Assembly: GCA_013314855.1 (NCBI GenBank)
Contig: JABUEW010000018.1
Location: 1-46,089, forward strand
Direction: 5' to 3'
DNA length: 46,089 nt
Source of the DNA: Bacillota bacterium
GTDB lineage: Bacteria; Bacillota; Clostridia; Acetivibrionales; DUMC01
This document shows, piece after piece, positions 1 to 9,736 of this stretch; positions within the stretch are counted from its first letter, which is position 1; each line of letters begins with the position of its first letter. The position numbers and the translations under genes are program-made. The notes under the pieces were generated by a model that had not been told where the DNA came from, did not search any database, and saw only the letters and a program-made list of their open reading frames with translations.

Positions 1-9
1 ATCTAATGG

Positions 10-62
10 CGGGCACATTTTCAAATTTTGAAGAAAATGCTGAAAGTAACATTAATGTGCCC
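10..62 (+). repeat. Dispersed 44-nt repeat, left copy, inside a hairpin
   Basis: Bases 10-53 match bases 45881-45924 at the other end of the window with only two differences, in the same orientation. The shared core holds a short inverted repeat (CATTTTC / GAAAATG around a 10-nt loop). In this copy the core is also bracketed by a perfect 9-bp stem, GGGCACATT at 11-19 and AATGTGCCC at 54-62. No T-run follows, so it is not an obvious intrinsic terminator. A frame open through here overlaps the lexA promoter and is unlikely to be coding. Confidence 0.7.
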
Positions 63-67
63 ATTAA

Positions 68-106
68 CGAACAAACGTTTGACAACTCAAAAATAAATGT
101 TATAAT
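68..106 (+). promoter_or_regulatory. lexA promoter with overlapping LexA (SOS) box
   Basis: CGAACAAACGTTTG at 68-81 fits the Gram-positive LexA/DinR operator pattern CGAACRNRYGTTYG. Its right half overlaps a -35 box, TTGACA at 79-84, followed after 16 nt by TATAAT at 101-106. LexA bound here would block RNA polymerase, so lexA is inferred to repress itself and to be induced by DNA damage. Confidence 0.9.
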
Positions 107-162
107 ATTATAGTAAAGAAGTATTAAATGTTTAAAATTATTTCGTAAAACGAGGTGGAATT

Positions 163-834
163 ATGGATAAAAAAGTTAGAAGGAAAAAGCAGATGGAAGA
201 AAATCTTACAGATAAACAGAAAGAAATACTCGCGTTTTTAAATAATGAAGTAAAGGAAAAAGGATATCCCCCTTCTGTAAGAGAAATTTGCCATGCAGTT
301 GGATTTAAATCAACCTCAACAGTGCACACTTATCTTGAAAAATTAAAGAAAAGAGGACTTATTCAAAAGGACCCATCAAAGCCTAGAGCTATAAGAATTA
401 TTGATAACGCTGATAATAAGCCTTTTACAACTAATGAAATATATTTATGTGGTAAAAAAATAGTAAATGTCCCTATTGTAGGTAGAGTAACCGCAGGTCA
501 ACCTATCCTTGCCGTAGAGAACATAGAGGATTCTTTTCCCCTTCCTGCAGAAATTGCACAAAGTGGTGAAGTTTTCATGCTAAAAGTTCAGGGAGAAAGT
601 ATGATCAATGCAGGAATACTTGATGGTGACTTTGTAGTTGTCAGACAACAGAATTCGGCAGAAAATGGAGATATTGTTGTAGCATTAATTGAAGACGAAG
701 CAACAATAAAAACATTTTATCGTGAAAAGGATTTTATAAGGTTGCAACCGGAAAATCCTTACATGGACCCAATTATTGTCAAGGACAATATACCAATTTT
801 GGGAAAAGTTATAGGAGTTTTTAGAAAACTTTAA
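163..834 (+). CDS. lexA: LexA, SOS-response repressor and self-cleaving protease
   Basis: LexA represses DNA-damage genes and cleaves itself when RecA filaments form. The 223-residue protein has an N-terminal winged-helix domain (about residues 15-80, starting LTDKQKEIL) and a C-terminal S24 peptidase domain. The Ala111-Gly112 scissile bond lies in VTAGQP, the nucleophile Ser146 in GESM, and the general base is Lys183 in EATIKTF. The start is set by GAGGTGG about 5 nt upstream and adds a basic 15-residue extension ([10 protein letters not shown]...) before the usual LexA start. It is the only large plus-strand gene in the first 24 kb, converges on hfq, and carries its own LexA box. Confidence 0.98.
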   Translation: MDKKVRRKKQMEENLTDKQKEILAFLNNEVKEKGYPPSVREICHAVGFKSTSTVHTYLEKLKKRGLIQKDPSKPRAIRIIDNADNKPFTTNEIYLCGKKIVNVPIVGRVTAGQPILAVENIEDSFPLPAEIAQSGEVFMLKVQGESMINAGILDGDFVVVRQQNSAENGDIVVALIEDEATIKTFYREKDFIRLQPENPYMDPIIVKDNIPILGKVIGVFRKL

Positions 835-880
835 AATTATACAGTCAAACAACAATAAAATTATACAGTCAAACAACAAT
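833..880 (+). repeat. Exact 24-bp tandem duplication at the lexA stop codon
   Basis: A 24-nt unit beginning AAAATTATACAGTC occurs twice in exact tandem at 833-856 and 857-880. The first copy starts inside the lexA stop codon. It probably arose by slippage and lies just before the shared terminator. Confidence 0.9.
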
Positions 881-892
881 AATATTCTGACT

Positions 893-922
893 AAAAATAG
901 AGCCTTTGAAGGCTCTATTTTT
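893..922. terminator. Bidirectional terminator between lexA and hfq
   Basis: A 12-bp perfect stem, AAAAATAGAGCC and GGCTCTATTTTT around a TTTGAA loop, gives a GC-containing hairpin with a T-run on either strand. It overlaps the hfq stop codon and serves both converging genes. Confidence 0.9.
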
Positions 923-1178
923 AAGGTGTTGCCTGTTCCTTTCCACTATCATTGCTAAAAATAAGATTTACCGGTTTTAATGGACTTACTGTAGATATAG
1001 CATGTTTATAAATAAGTTGTTGTTTCCCGTCGCTGTCCAAAATAACTGTAAAATTATCAAAACCTTTTACTACTCCCTTTAACTGAAAACCGTTGGTAAG
1101 GTAAATAACAACAGTAATGTGTTCTTTTCTTACCTGATTTAAAAATACATCCTGTAAATTAATATTACTTTTATTCAC
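921..1178 (-). CDS. hfq: RNA chaperone Hfq
   Basis: Hfq is a hexameric Sm-like ring protein that binds U-rich and A-rich RNA and helps small RNAs pair with mRNAs. The 85-residue product has the Sm1 region ([20 protein letters not shown]) and an Sm2 motif, YKHAIST, of the Y-K-H type that lines the RNA-binding pore. The short C-terminal tail is typical of Firmicutes. I chose the GTG at 1178 because AGGAGG sits 7-8 nt upstream; the frame stays open further upstream but lacks Sm homology. It follows miaA, as in many bacteria, and has its own promoter candidate. Confidence 0.96.
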   Translation of the reverse strand: MNKSNINLQDVFLNQVRKEHITVVIYLTNGFQLKGVVKGFDNFTVILDSDGKQQLIYKHAISTVSPLKPVNLIFSNDSGKEQATP

Positions 1179-1236
1179 GAAGAAACCTCCTCTTGTATAA
1201 GTTTTTTTATCTTTCACATGAGTATTCTTTAAATAA

Positions 1237-1265
1237 ATTTTACTAGAATATTCCATAAGTTTCAA
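1237..1265 (-). promoter_or_regulatory. Candidate hfq promoter
   Basis: Reading on the minus strand, TTGAAA (1260-1265), a 17-nt spacer and TAAAAT (1237-1242) lie about 60 nt upstream of the hfq GTG in the miaA-hfq gap. One mismatch in each box makes this a reasonable sigma-A promoter, allowing hfq expression separate from the upstream operon. Confidence 0.55.
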
Positions 1266-1285
1266 TACACTTAATAACATTTTCT

Positions 1286-2215
1286 TTATTTTCTATATCT
1301 TTCTATGTATTCTACCATTTTTTTTAAAGCTTTAGAATAACCTTCGTCAACATCTAACCAGATAACTTCTTTAATTTTATTAAACCATGTCATCTGCCTT
1401 TTTGCATACCTTCTTGTATCTCTTTTAAGTAAATTTACAACTTCATCCAGGGTAGCTTCACCTTTCAAGTACCAAAGAATTTCTTTATAGCCAAGCCCCT
1501 GTATTGCAACAGAACATTTGTCATAACCCATTTTTACAAGACTTTCTACTTCTTTAACCAATCCCTTTTCTATCATTTCATCAACCCTCCTGTTTATTCT
1601 TTCATAAAGTCTTTGTCGGTCCATTCTAATACCAAATATAATAAAATTATAGATAGGAGGCTCACATCTGGATATTTGCTGATGGTATGAAATAGTTCTG
1701 TCAGTCATTCTATAAACTTCTATGGCCCGGATGATTCTCTTAGTATCATTTACATGTATCCTTTTTGCAGCTTCTGCATCAATTTTCATCAATATATTGT
1801 GTAAAAACTCATTGCCTTTTTCTTTGGCTAGGGACTGCAACTCTTTTCTTAGCTCCCAATTTGTATCCATTTCAGTAAATTTAATATTATATATTAGTGA
1901 ATTTATATAAAGTCCCGTCCCACCAACAACGATTGGTATTTTGTTTTTATTTATTATTTCTGCTATATATTTTAAAGCAAGACTCTGAAAGCGGACTACA
2001 CTAAATTCTTGGTCAGGAGTAACCTCATCTATCAAATAGTGTTTAATTCCTCCCTTTTCTTCCTCTGTGGGCTTAGCAGTTCCTATATCCATATACTTGT
2101 ATATCTGCATGGAATCAGCAGAAATAATTTCCCCATTAATATACTTGGCCAATTCAACGGATATTTTTGTTTTCCCGGAAGCTGTAGGGCCGACTATAAC
2201 AATTACATTATCCAA
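1286..2215 (-). CDS. miaA: tRNA dimethylallyltransferase MiaA
   Basis: MiaA transfers a dimethylallyl group to N6 of A37 in tRNAs reading UNN codons. MiaB, encoded in the same gene run, then methylthiolates that base. The 309-residue protein starts with the P-loop GPTASGKT (residues 9-16), followed by [18 protein letters not shown], the signature involved in tRNA and DMAPP binding, and a C-terminal [11 protein letters not shown] motif. The start codon is TTG with AGGAGG about 11 nt upstream; no ATG fits better. It lies 42 nt downstream of mutL in the same direction. Confidence 0.97.
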   Translation of the reverse strand: MDNVIVIVGPTASGKTKISVELAKYINGEIISADSMQIYKYMDIGTAKPTEEEKGGIKHYLIDEVTPDQEFSVVRFQSLALKYIAEIINKNKIPIVVGGTGLYINSLIYNIKFTEMDTNWELRKELQSLAKEKGNEFLHNILMKIDAEAAKRIHVNDTKRIIRAIEVYRMTDRTISYHQQISRCEPPIYNFIIFGIRMDRQRLYERINRRVDEMIEKGLVKEVESLVKMGYDKCSVAIQGLGYKEILWYLKGEATLDEVVNLLKRDTRRYAKRQMTWFNKIKEVIWLDVDEGYSKALKKMVEYIERYRK

Positions 2216-2257
2216 TCCGTTCTTAACCTCCTTATACTTATTATACCTTATCTACAT

Positions 2258-4042
2258 CTACAATCTTCTTTTAAACATTTTTTCCAATTCATCCTTGGAT
2301 ATTTTTATTATAGTTGGCCTTCCGTGAGGACATGTATAAGGATTCCCAAGCCCTGACAACTTTTTTAACATTTCCAGAGTCTCCTTGTTGTCAAGATTCA
2401 TATTGGCTTTTACGGCAACTTTACATGCAATTTTATATAGTGCCCTGTCGGTAATAATATTATTATTTTCTTTTACAGGAGATGTAACAATATCAAGGAG
2501 TTCCAAAAACATTTCCTTTTCATTCCCATCACATCCTCCATATGGCACAGCTCTTATCACAATAGAATTATTGCCAAATTCTTCATAAATAAAACCCAAC
2601 CTATTAAAAAATTCTTTATTTTCATCCAATGTTTTTATTTCCTGATGAGTCAAATTTATTACTACAGGTACCATAAGTGTTTGGGACATGGGTTTATTAC
2701 TGGAGAATCTGCTTTTCATTTCCTCAAAAATAATTCGTTCGTGGGCTGCATGTTGGTCAATTATTAACAGATAGTCATCTTTTTGTAACAAAACATAGGT
2801 AGAGAATAGTTGACCAATAATATGTGCACCTGTTATATCCCGGGAAATACTGTTTTGCGCTTCAAGATTTCTTAAAGACTCATTTTCTATATCCTCATTT
2901 TTCTGTACCCGATTTTGCACAACTGGACTTTGCTTATCCGGACTGTACTTGTACAAATTTTGCCCGGGCTGAGCTTGGATATCCTGATTAACATAACCGG
3001 GACTGCTTTCTTTAAAAAACGTTTCCTTTTCGGTCTTCACTTCAATAATTTTGCTTCCTCTTGAAAGAGCGTTGTTAACTGCGTGGTACACAGCCCTGTA
3101 TATACTCTGCTCATCAGAAAACCTTACTTCCATCTTTGCTGGATGTACATTTACATCTATGGCAGAGGGATCTATTTCTATTTTTAATACTATGAAGGCA
3201 AACCTGTTTTTCATTAAATATGTCCTGTAAGCCTCATCAATTGCAGATGTCACCAATTTGCTCTTTACATACCTTCCGTTTACAAACAATGACTGATAAT
3301 TTCTATTTGACCTGGATATTTCTGCTCCTCCTGCATAACCCGTAATCCTTATTAGGTCATCCTTATAACTTATTTCTATAACAGATTTTCCTATATCCGT
3401 TCCATAAATACTTACTATAGTACTTAACAAATCATTGTTGCCAGGAGTGTGGATAATGGTAGCCCCATTACTTACAAGCTTAAAAGATATCCCAGGATTA
3501 CTTAAAGCAATACGGCTTATAATATCCGATACATATCCCCCTTCCGTAGTATCTTTTTTTAAAAACTTAAACCTGGCAGGGGTATTGAAAAACAGATCCT
3601 TTACAATAACTGAAGTTCCTACAGGCGCACCTGTCTGTTTAATATATTCAATATTGCCGCCCTGTACATAAATCTGTATACCGTATGGTTTATTTAGTGT
3701 CCTTGTAACCATTTCAACTTTTGAAACGGCAGCAATACTTGCAAGGGCTTCTCCTCTGAATCCAAGGCTCAAAATAGAGGAAAGATCGTCAGAATGCTTT
3801 ATTTTACTTGTAGAATGCCTCTCAAAAGCTATTATTACATCATCTTCTTCAATACCACTACCATTATCTATCACTTTAATAAAAGAAACACCACCATTTT
3901 TTACCTCCACGTTAATTCGTGAAGCACCGGCATCTATGGAATTCTCAACAAGCTCCTTTACGACTGATGCAGGCCTTTCAACCACTTCACCTGCTGCTAT
4001 TTTATTTATTGTACCTTCATCAAGAGTTATAATTTTCCCCAC
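2258..4042 (-). CDS. mutL: DNA mismatch repair protein MutL (endonuclease type)
   Basis: MutL couples mismatch recognition by MutS to strand incision. The 594-residue protein has an N-terminal GHKL ATPase with ENSIDAGA (33-40), DNGSG (59-63) and GFRGEAL (94-100). A low-complexity Q/N-rich linker (about 340-405) leads to a C-terminal dimerisation and nuclease domain. The metal-binding endonuclease motif DQHAAHERIIFEE (429-441), an ACKVAVKAN motif and CPHGRPT near the end show it belongs to the nicking MutL class of species lacking MutH. The start is GTG at 4042; a nearby ATG is out of frame. It lies 61 nt behind mutS. Confidence 0.98.
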   Translation of the reverse strand: MGKIITLDEGTINKIAAGEVVERPASVVKELVENSIDAGASRINVEVKNGGVSFIKVIDNGSGIEEDDVIIAFERHSTSKIKHSDDLSSILSLGFRGEALASIAAVSKVEMVTRTLNKPYGIQIYVQGGNIEYIKQTGAPVGTSVIVKDLFFNTPARFKFLKKDTTEGGYVSDIISRIALSNPGISFKLVSNGATIIHTPGNNDLLSTIVSIYGTDIGKSVIEISYKDDLIRITGYAGGAEISRSNRNYQSLFVNGRYVKSKLVTSAIDEAYRTYLMKNRFAFIVLKIEIDPSAIDVNVHPAKMEVRFSDEQSIYRAVYHAVNNALSRGSKIIEVKTEKETFFKESSPGYVNQDIQAQPGQNLYKYSPDKQSPVVQNRVQKNEDIENESLRNLEAQNSISRDITGAHIIGQLFSTYVLLQKDDYLLIIDQHAAHERIIFEEMKSRFSSNKPMSQTLMVPVVINLTHQEIKTLDENKEFFNRLGFIYEEFGNNSIVIRAVPYGGCDGNEKEMFLELLDIVTSPVKENNNIITDRALYKIACKVAVKANMNLDNKETLEMLKKLSGLGNPYTCPHGRPTIIKISKDELEKMFKRRL

Positions 4043-4103
4043 AGCATGTTCAATCCTTCCATATCTATCTGTTAAGTTTATACATCAAATTTACTTCGCT
4101 TAT

Positions 4104-6722
4104 TCACTTTAAAGCTTTTTGTTGCAAGTTATATAAAACATTTAGGGCCTCAATAGGAGTTAATGACGTAACATCTACCTTCTTAATTTCATTTATCAAT
4201 TCATCATATTTTTTGTTGAAACCACTGTATGAAAATATATCAATCTGACCTTCCAGGGGTTTTTTACTTTTCCGTATCCTGGTTTCCTTTTTGCTTATAT
4301 CTGCCTCTTCCAGTTCATTAAGTATTTCTCTCGCTCTTTTAATTACCTGCTCCGGGAGTCCGGCAAGCCTTGCCACCTGTATTCCATAACTGTCATTTGC
4401 GCCTCCTCGTACAATTTTCCTTAAGAAAACAATGTCATCCCCTTTCTCTTCTACTGTAATGCAGTAATTGTTTACACCAGGTATTTTGCCCTCAAGGTCA
4501 GTTAATTCGTAATAATGAGTAGAAAAAAGCGTTCTTGCACCTACTTTACTCTTGTCACTTATGTATTCAATCACAGCCCACGCTATGCTTAAACCGTCAA
4601 AAGTACTGGTACCCCGGCCTACCTCGTCAAGAATAAGCAGGCTCCTTGCGGTAGCGTTATTAAGAATGTTTGCTACTTCAGACATTTCCACCATAAATGT
4701 ACTTTGTCCTGAAGCAAGGTCATCAGTGGCTCCAACCCGTGTAAATATCTTATCTACAACTCCGATTTTAGCTAAAGATGCAGGTACAAAACTACCTATT
4801 TGAGCCATAAGTACTATCAGAGCAACCTGTCTCATATAAGTAGATTTACCTGCCATGTTAGGTCCGGTAATAATTAAAACTCTGTTATCTTCCATGTCAA
4901 GAAAAACATCGTTAGGGACAAAGGCCCCACTTTCAATCATTTTTTCAACTACAGGATGACGCCCGTCTTTTATTATTATTTCACCTTCCCTGTTAACTTC
5001 AGGCATACAGTAGGATTCCCTATCAGCTACCTCGGCAAGGGCACATATTGTATCAACTTCTCCTATACTTACTGCAGTGTTTTTTATTCTGCTTACCTGG
5101 CCTGCTATCTTTTCCTTGATTTCAATGAACAAATTATATTCCAATTCTACTACCTTTTCTTCTGCTCCCAATATCGTATCCTCTATTTCTTTTAACTCAG
5201 GAGTAATGTATCTTTCAGAATTTGCAAGGGTTTGCTTCCTGATATAATTATCAGGCACAAGAGAATAGTAGGATTTTGTAACCTCGATATAATAACCGAA
5301 TACTTTGTTAAACCCCACTCTCAAGTTTTTTATACCTGTTTTTTCCCTTTCTGATGCTTCCAGGGCTGCAATCCAATTTTTCCCCTCTGTAGAGGCTTTC
5401 CTAAGTTTATCCACATCCTTATTGTATCCACTTTTTATTATTCCTCCTTCTTTTACAGAAACAGGGGGGTCATCAACAATTGCTTTATCAATAAGGTCAT
5501 AAATATCGTCCAAGGTATCCATCCTATGATAATTTTTTACATTTAAACTGCTATAGCATTCTTTTAAAAGTTTTTTTATATAAGGGACCTGTCCGATAGA
5601 GTTTTTCAAAGATACCAGATCTCTACAATTGACAGTGCCAATTACTATTTTACTCATCAGCCGTTCGATATCATAAACACTTTTTAACAGCTCCCTTATC
5701 TCCATGCGGACCATATACTTGTCCTTCATTTCAGCAACAGCATCAAGCCTTTCCTGAATATCATCCACTTTAATTAACGGTTGTTCAATCCATTTTCTTA
5801 TTGTCCTACCACCCATAGCAGTTATAGTCCTATCTAATACCCATAAGAGCGACCCTTTCCTTGTCATATCTCTCATAGTGTGAGTAAGCTCAAGATGCCT
5901 TCTTGAAGATACATCCAAAACCATAAACTCTTCAATCTCATATGAATGTATATCCTGTATATGTGTAAAACTAACCTTTTGAGTTTGTTCCAGGTATGCC
6001 AATAATGCTCCTGATGCACAAATTGATAAATCTTTTCCACTTTTAAGGAATTCAACATCATTAAAGCAGAACTTTATTCTTTCCACAGCATTACTTTGTT
6101 TAAAGTACTCATCATCAAAAGGGTAAATATAAGTACTAAATCTTCTTTTGATACTTCGTATAATTGAATTATCATTGTATAGTCCTGTATTTACTATTAT
6201 TTCAGATGGAGAATACTTTCCTATTTCGTCCATAAGCTTGCTTACTGTATTTCCCCAAACAATCTGAGTAGTTGAAAACTCACCTGTGGAAATATCCACG
6301 GCAGCCAGTCCGAAAAAGTATTTATTATTATATATTGACAAAAGATAATTATTCTTTTTTTCATCAAGCATTGAAGATTCTGTTACAGTACCGGGCGTCA
6401 CAACTCTTATTACTTCCCTTTTTACTATACCCTTTGCAAGGGCTGGATCTTCAACCTGCTCGCATATTGCTACCTTGTAACCTTTATTAACAAGCTTTGA
6501 AATATAGGGCTCGACAGAATGAAACGGTACACCGCACATGGGAGCTCTTTCTTCCAACCCGCAATCCCTGCCAGTAAGAGTAATTTCAAGCTCCCTTGAT
6601 GCAATCTCTGCATCTTCAAAAAACATTTCATAAAAATCCCCTAATCTGAAAAACAATATACAGTCTTTATATTGCTCTTTTATCTCAATATACTGCTGCA
6701 TCATAGGTGTCAAGCTGCTCAT
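4104..6722 (-). CDS. mutS: DNA mismatch recognition ATPase MutS
   Basis: MutS binds mismatches and small loops and recruits MutL. At 872 residues it is full length. The mismatch-wedge motif GDFYE places Phe30 and Glu32 at the lesion. Connector, lever and clamp domains follow, then the ABC-type ATPase with Walker A GPNMAGKST (620-628) and Walker B ILDEVGRGTST. A C-terminal helix-turn-helix tail follows. The ATG overlaps the miaB stop as TAATG, so the two genes are probably translationally coupled. Confidence 0.98.
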   Translation of the reverse strand: MSSLTPMMQQYIEIKEQYKDCILFFRLGDFYEMFFEDAEIASRELEITLTGRDCGLEERAPMCGVPFHSVEPYISKLVNKGYKVAICEQVEDPALAKGIVKREVIRVVTPGTVTESSMLDEKKNNYLLSIYNNKYFFGLAAVDISTGEFSTTQIVWGNTVSKLMDEIGKYSPSEIIVNTGLYNDNSIIRSIKRRFSTYIYPFDDEYFKQSNAVERIKFCFNDVEFLKSGKDLSICASGALLAYLEQTQKVSFTHIQDIHSYEIEEFMVLDVSSRRHLELTHTMRDMTRKGSLLWVLDRTITAMGGRTIRKWIEQPLIKVDDIQERLDAVAEMKDKYMVRMEIRELLKSVYDIERLMSKIVIGTVNCRDLVSLKNSIGQVPYIKKLLKECYSSLNVKNYHRMDTLDDIYDLIDKAIVDDPPVSVKEGGIIKSGYNKDVDKLRKASTEGKNWIAALEASEREKTGIKNLRVGFNKVFGYYIEVTKSYYSLVPDNYIRKQTLANSERYITPELKEIEDTILGAEEKVVELEYNLFIEIKEKIAGQVSRIKNTAVSIGEVDTICALAEVADRESYCMPEVNREGEIIIKDGRHPVVEKMIESGAFVPNDVFLDMEDNRVLIITGPNMAGKSTYMRQVALIVLMAQIGSFVPASLAKIGVVDKIFTRVGATDDLASGQSTFMVEMSEVANILNNATARSLLILDEVGRGTSTFDGLSIAWAVIEYISDKSKVGARTLFSTHYYELTDLEGKIPGVNNYCITVEEKGDDIVFLRKIVRGGANDSYGIQVARLAGLPEQVIKRAREILNELEEADISKKETRIRKSKKPLEGQIDIFSYSGFNKKYDELINEIKKVDVTSLTPIEALNVLYNLQQKALK

Positions 6723-8131
6723 TATACTACCTCACCTTCAAGATACCATGTGAGAGCCTTATTGATTTTTACCTTTACTATATTTCCGACCAGAGCTTTA
6801 TTTCCACTGAAATTCACAATTTTATTTGTTCTTGTCCTTCCTGTATACATCTCTTGGTTTGTTTTACTAGGTCCTTCAACTAATATCTCAACAGTTTGAT
6901 TTACCAGGGAATTGTTTATTTTTCTACTGATCCGGTTTTGTATTTCAACTAATAAATCGAACCTTTTCTTTTTAATATTTTCCGGCACCTGGTCATCCCT
7001 CTCTGCTGCAGGAGTACCCTTCCTTTTTGAATATAAAAAAGTATATGCTGTGTCAAATTCTACTTTTTTTATAACGTCAATGGTATCCATAAAATCTTCA
7101 TCCGTCTCTCCGGGAAAACCCACAATAATATCTGTTGTAATGGAAATGCCGGGGATGTTTTCTTTAACCTTTTTTACCAGCTCAAGATATTGGTCTTTTG
7201 TATACCTTCTGTTCATCTCTTTAAGAATCCTGCTGCTTCCAGCCTGTAAAGGCAGGTGTAAGTGTTCACAAACCTTAGTACAGTCTTTCATGGCATATAT
7301 AAGGCTGTCGGACAAATCCTTGGGATGTGAAGTCATAAAACGTATTCTTTCTAATCCGTCTATTTCATTTATCCTGTAAAGTAATTCTGCAAAGCTGGAT
7401 TTATTATTCAGATCCTTCCCGTAGGAGTTCACATTTTGTCCTAGTAGTGTTATTTCTTTATAACCCTGTATAACTAATGCTTTTACTTCATTAACAATAT
7501 CATCCATACTTCTGCTTCTTTCTCTTCCCCTCACATAGGGTACAATACAATATGAGCAGAAGTTGTTACAGCCGTACATGATAGTAACCCATGCCTTTAC
7601 TCCATCTTTACGCACTATAGGTATACCCTCAATAATTGAACCTTCTGAATTCCATACATCCACCAAAACCTGTCTGTCTTTCAATAGTGAGTATAAAAGC
7701 TCCGGGAACCTATACAGATTGTGCGTGCCAAAAACCAGATCAACATGCCTATACTTCGAAATAATATGATCCACAACATCCCCCTGTTGCATCATGCAAC
7801 CACAAACAGCAATAATTGTGTCAGGCCGCTCATGCTTTATTCTCTTCAAGGCTCCCAAGTGCCCATAAACTTTGTTTTCTGCATTTTCCCTAACACAGCA
7901 TGTATTATATATAATAACATGGCTTTCTTCTATTTCATCGGTTTCTTCATACCCCATTTCAGTTAGCATTCCGGCAAGCTTTTCAGAATCATTTTCATTC
8001 ATCTGGCAGCCAAAAGTAGCTATATGGTATTTCTTACCCATACCCTGGTTTAATTCTGCAACTTGCCGCATAAATTTCCTTTGCAATTCCATTTCCTTTG
8101 CAGTTACAGTCATATTTTCTTTATTCACCAT
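6722..8131 (-). CDS. miaB: tRNA-2-methylthio-N6-dimethylallyladenosine synthase MiaB
   Basis: MiaB adds a methylthio group to i6A37 of tRNA, downstream of MiaA. The methylthiotransferase domain carries three Cys for the auxiliary [4Fe-4S] cluster (FGCQMN, NTCCVRE and GCMMQ). The radical SAM domain has CNNFCSYC (CxxxCxxC, about residues 188-195), and a C-terminal TRAM domain follows. I prefer the ATG at 8131, with AAAGGG 8 nt upstream, over an in-frame TTG two codons earlier. NTCCVRE has a doubled Cys where NTCSVRE or NTCAVRE is usual. Confidence 0.97.
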   Translation of the reverse strand: MVNKENMTVTAKEMELQRKFMRQVAELNQGMGKKYHIATFGCQMNENDSEKLAGMLTEMGYEETDEIEESHVIIYNTCCVRENAENKVYGHLGALKRIKHERPDTIIAVCGCMMQQGDVVDHIISKYRHVDLVFGTHNLYRFPELLYSLLKDRQVLVDVWNSEGSIIEGIPIVRKDGVKAWVTIMYGCNNFCSYCIVPYVRGRERSRSMDDIVNEVKALVIQGYKEITLLGQNVNSYGKDLNNKSSFAELLYRINEIDGLERIRFMTSHPKDLSDSLIYAMKDCTKVCEHLHLPLQAGSSRILKEMNRRYTKDQYLELVKKVKENIPGISITTDIIVGFPGETDEDFMDTIDVIKKVEFDTAYTFLYSKRKGTPAAERDDQVPENIKKKRFDLLVEIQNRISRKINNSLVNQTVEILVEGPSKTNQEMYTGRTRTNKIVNFSGNKALVGNIVKVKINKALTWYLEGEVV

Positions 8132-8144
8132 CTGCAAAACCCTT

Positions 8145-9032
8145 TCACATTTTTATCTGCCAATATATACCATATATGTTATTTTTAATACAAAGTTTTG
8201 CCCTTTCAGCCTCTTTTCCCCCTGCATTTAAAGCATTTTTAATAAATTCAGGGTGTGTTATCAGGAAGTTTCTCATTGAACCTTTAGGGTCATCTATAAA
8301 CTCATTTATCACATTATACTGGTCAACATTAATTAACCCTATATCCAAAGCCTTCCTGAAAGTTTCCTTTCCTACCTCCAGCATTGGGTAAAGGTTTATT
8401 CCATATCGTGCCAGTAATTCTTTTCCACCTTGTCTTCTGTCTACTACTACAGCGCTCCACCTAATCTGCCCGTTAATATCTCTTATTGCAGGTATCCATG
8501 CCCTCTCATAGCTTGATCCTTCTGTTACTAAATCAGCTATATGGAGGACATTTTTACTATTCAAGTTATCCGGCAAATTTACCTCATTCTTATAAAATTC
8601 ATATATTGTAAGGTCTTTATATATTGTTAAATGTGGTTTATCAAGCAATTTTGCTGTTAAAAAGGAAAAAAACCAATCTCTTCTCTCTCCTCCGGAAATA
8701 TAATCTATTGTATTTGTATCAATATTTTCTTTAATAAACATACACATTTGGTCTATAAGGCTTTTATAAATCCTATCACTACAATAGTTTTCCCACAGTT
8801 GCTTCATCAATTCCATAGGGAATGCATATATGTCATCTTTTGAATCATTAATAAATTCTAGTAGTTTATTTGCCTTTTCTTCATTTCCGTAAAGAAAATG
8901 AGTATTAATATAATAGGGGCCTATGGTACCTGAAGTATACCAAAAAGGCTTATCAGCCTGGCTAACCTTTAAAGCACCGGTTTCAAAAAGCCATTGTACA
9001 AGCTTTTCATGTATTGTATCCAAGACCTTCAT
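8145..9032 (-). CDS. Divergent orotate-phosphoribosyltransferase-like protein
   Basis: The 295-residue protein resembles type I phosphoribosyltransferases, especially orotate PRTase. It has an N-terminal WYTSGTIGPYYINTHF segment like the OPRT hood, a GGERRDWFFSF segment where the pyrophosphate loop should be (about 114-124), VLHIADLVTEGSSY (162-175) where the PRPP motif should be, and VVDRRQGGKELLARYGI. The PRPP motif is degenerate: the usual DD..TTG reads AD..TEG. Its place at the end of a pyr operon with no standard pyrE suggests it supplies orotate PRTase or a related step, but this is inference. It overlaps the upstream phosphatase gene by 26 nt, so they are coupled. GGGGAGG directly abuts this ATG; a TTG at 9023 would have better spacing. 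Confidence 0.72.
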   Translation of the reverse strand: MKVLDTIHEKLVQWLFETGALKVSQADKPFWYTSGTIGPYYINTHFLYGNEEKANKLLEFINDSKDDIYAFPMELMKQLWENYCSDRIYKSLIDQMCMFIKENIDTNTIDYISGGERRDWFFSFLTAKLLDKPHLTIYKDLTIYEFYKNEVNLPDNLNSKNVLHIADLVTEGSSYERAWIPAIRDINGQIRWSAVVVDRRQGGKELLARYGINLYPMLEVGKETFRKALDIGLINVDQYNVINEFIDDPKGSMRNFLITHPEFIKNALNAGGKEAERAKLCIKNNIYGIYWQIKM

Positions 9033-9711
9033 CCTCCCCTTTACCTTGCCGGTTCATTTTTTCCAGCCACCATTCCTGGTTTTCAAGTGTCTTCATATCC
9101 TTACTTAGATGGGAAGTATCCCCTTCAGTCACAATACTAAACTTGCCTCTTTCACAATCGATTATTGTAACAGACGTATTGTCATACCATGGAAAATTAA
9201 TCATTTCCTCAAGGCTGCAGTGGTAAAAAAAACACATTAAGGACCTGATTGCTGTACCATGGGTAACAACACAAATGTTTTTCCCTTTATTCTTGTTAAT
9301 AATATATTTAAACTCCTCAACAATCCTGTTCTGAAACTCTTTCATGGATTCACCCCTGGGCATTTTGTGGATGTGAGGTTTGTTTTCCCATGAATCGTAT
9401 TCTTCAGGCCACTTCTTCGGCAGCACATCCCAGGGCATATTTTCCCACTCACCACCGTTTATTTCCTTTAACTTATCTGTCCGGATTACCGGAAGACCTT
9501 TAGCCTTTGCAATATAAGCCGCAGTTTGCAAAGTCCTTTTCAAGCTGCTGGAATAAATGACATCTATATCCATATTTTTTAAGCGTTCTGCTACAAGCCT
9601 AGCCTGGACATGCCCTTTTTCGGTTATTTCGGAATCAGTCCATCCGTGAAACACCCTGTTTACATTTCCTTCTGCTTCAGCATGCCTTACAATTATTAAT
9701 CTTGTTGCCAT
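9007..9711 (-). CDS. Histidine phosphatase (phosphoglycerate-mutase-like) family protein
   Basis: The RHAE motif carries the phosphohistidine nucleophile (His10 with this start), and the second catalytic His lies in VTHGTAIRS. The fold is the alpha/beta phosphatase family that includes cobC-like and broad-specificity phosphatases, so the substrate cannot be named. I chose the ATG at 9711 because GGTGA lies 4 nt upstream; an in-frame ATG at 9723 lacks a well-spaced site. It sits between pyrD and the PRTase-like gene, so a nucleotide or sugar-phosphate role is possible. The segment before its start repeats the end of pyrD. Confidence 0.85.
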   Translation of the reverse strand: MATRLIIVRHAEAEGNVNRVFHGWTDSEITEKGHVQARLVAERLKNMDIDVIYSSSLKRTLQTAAYIAKAKGLPVIRTDKLKEINGGEWENMPWDVLPKKWPEEYDSWENKPHIHKMPRGESMKEFQNRIVEEFKYIINKNKGKNICVVTHGTAIRSLMCFFYHCSLEEMINFPWYDNTSVTIIDCERGKFSIVTEGDTSHLSKDMKTLENQEWWLEKMNRQGKGEDEGLGYNT

Positions 9712-9736
9712 ATCTTCACCCATCTAACTTAAGTCT

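Noticed and set aside
3-113. Open frame reading LMAGTFSNFEENAESN... before lexA
   Set aside because: It runs through the LexA box and promoter and shares only the repeat with a frame at the right end; it has no ribosome site.
1179-1280. N-terminal extension of Hfq
   Set aside because: The extra 34 codons lie upstream of a strong AGGAGG-GTG start, contain the likely promoter and lack Sm-domain similarity.
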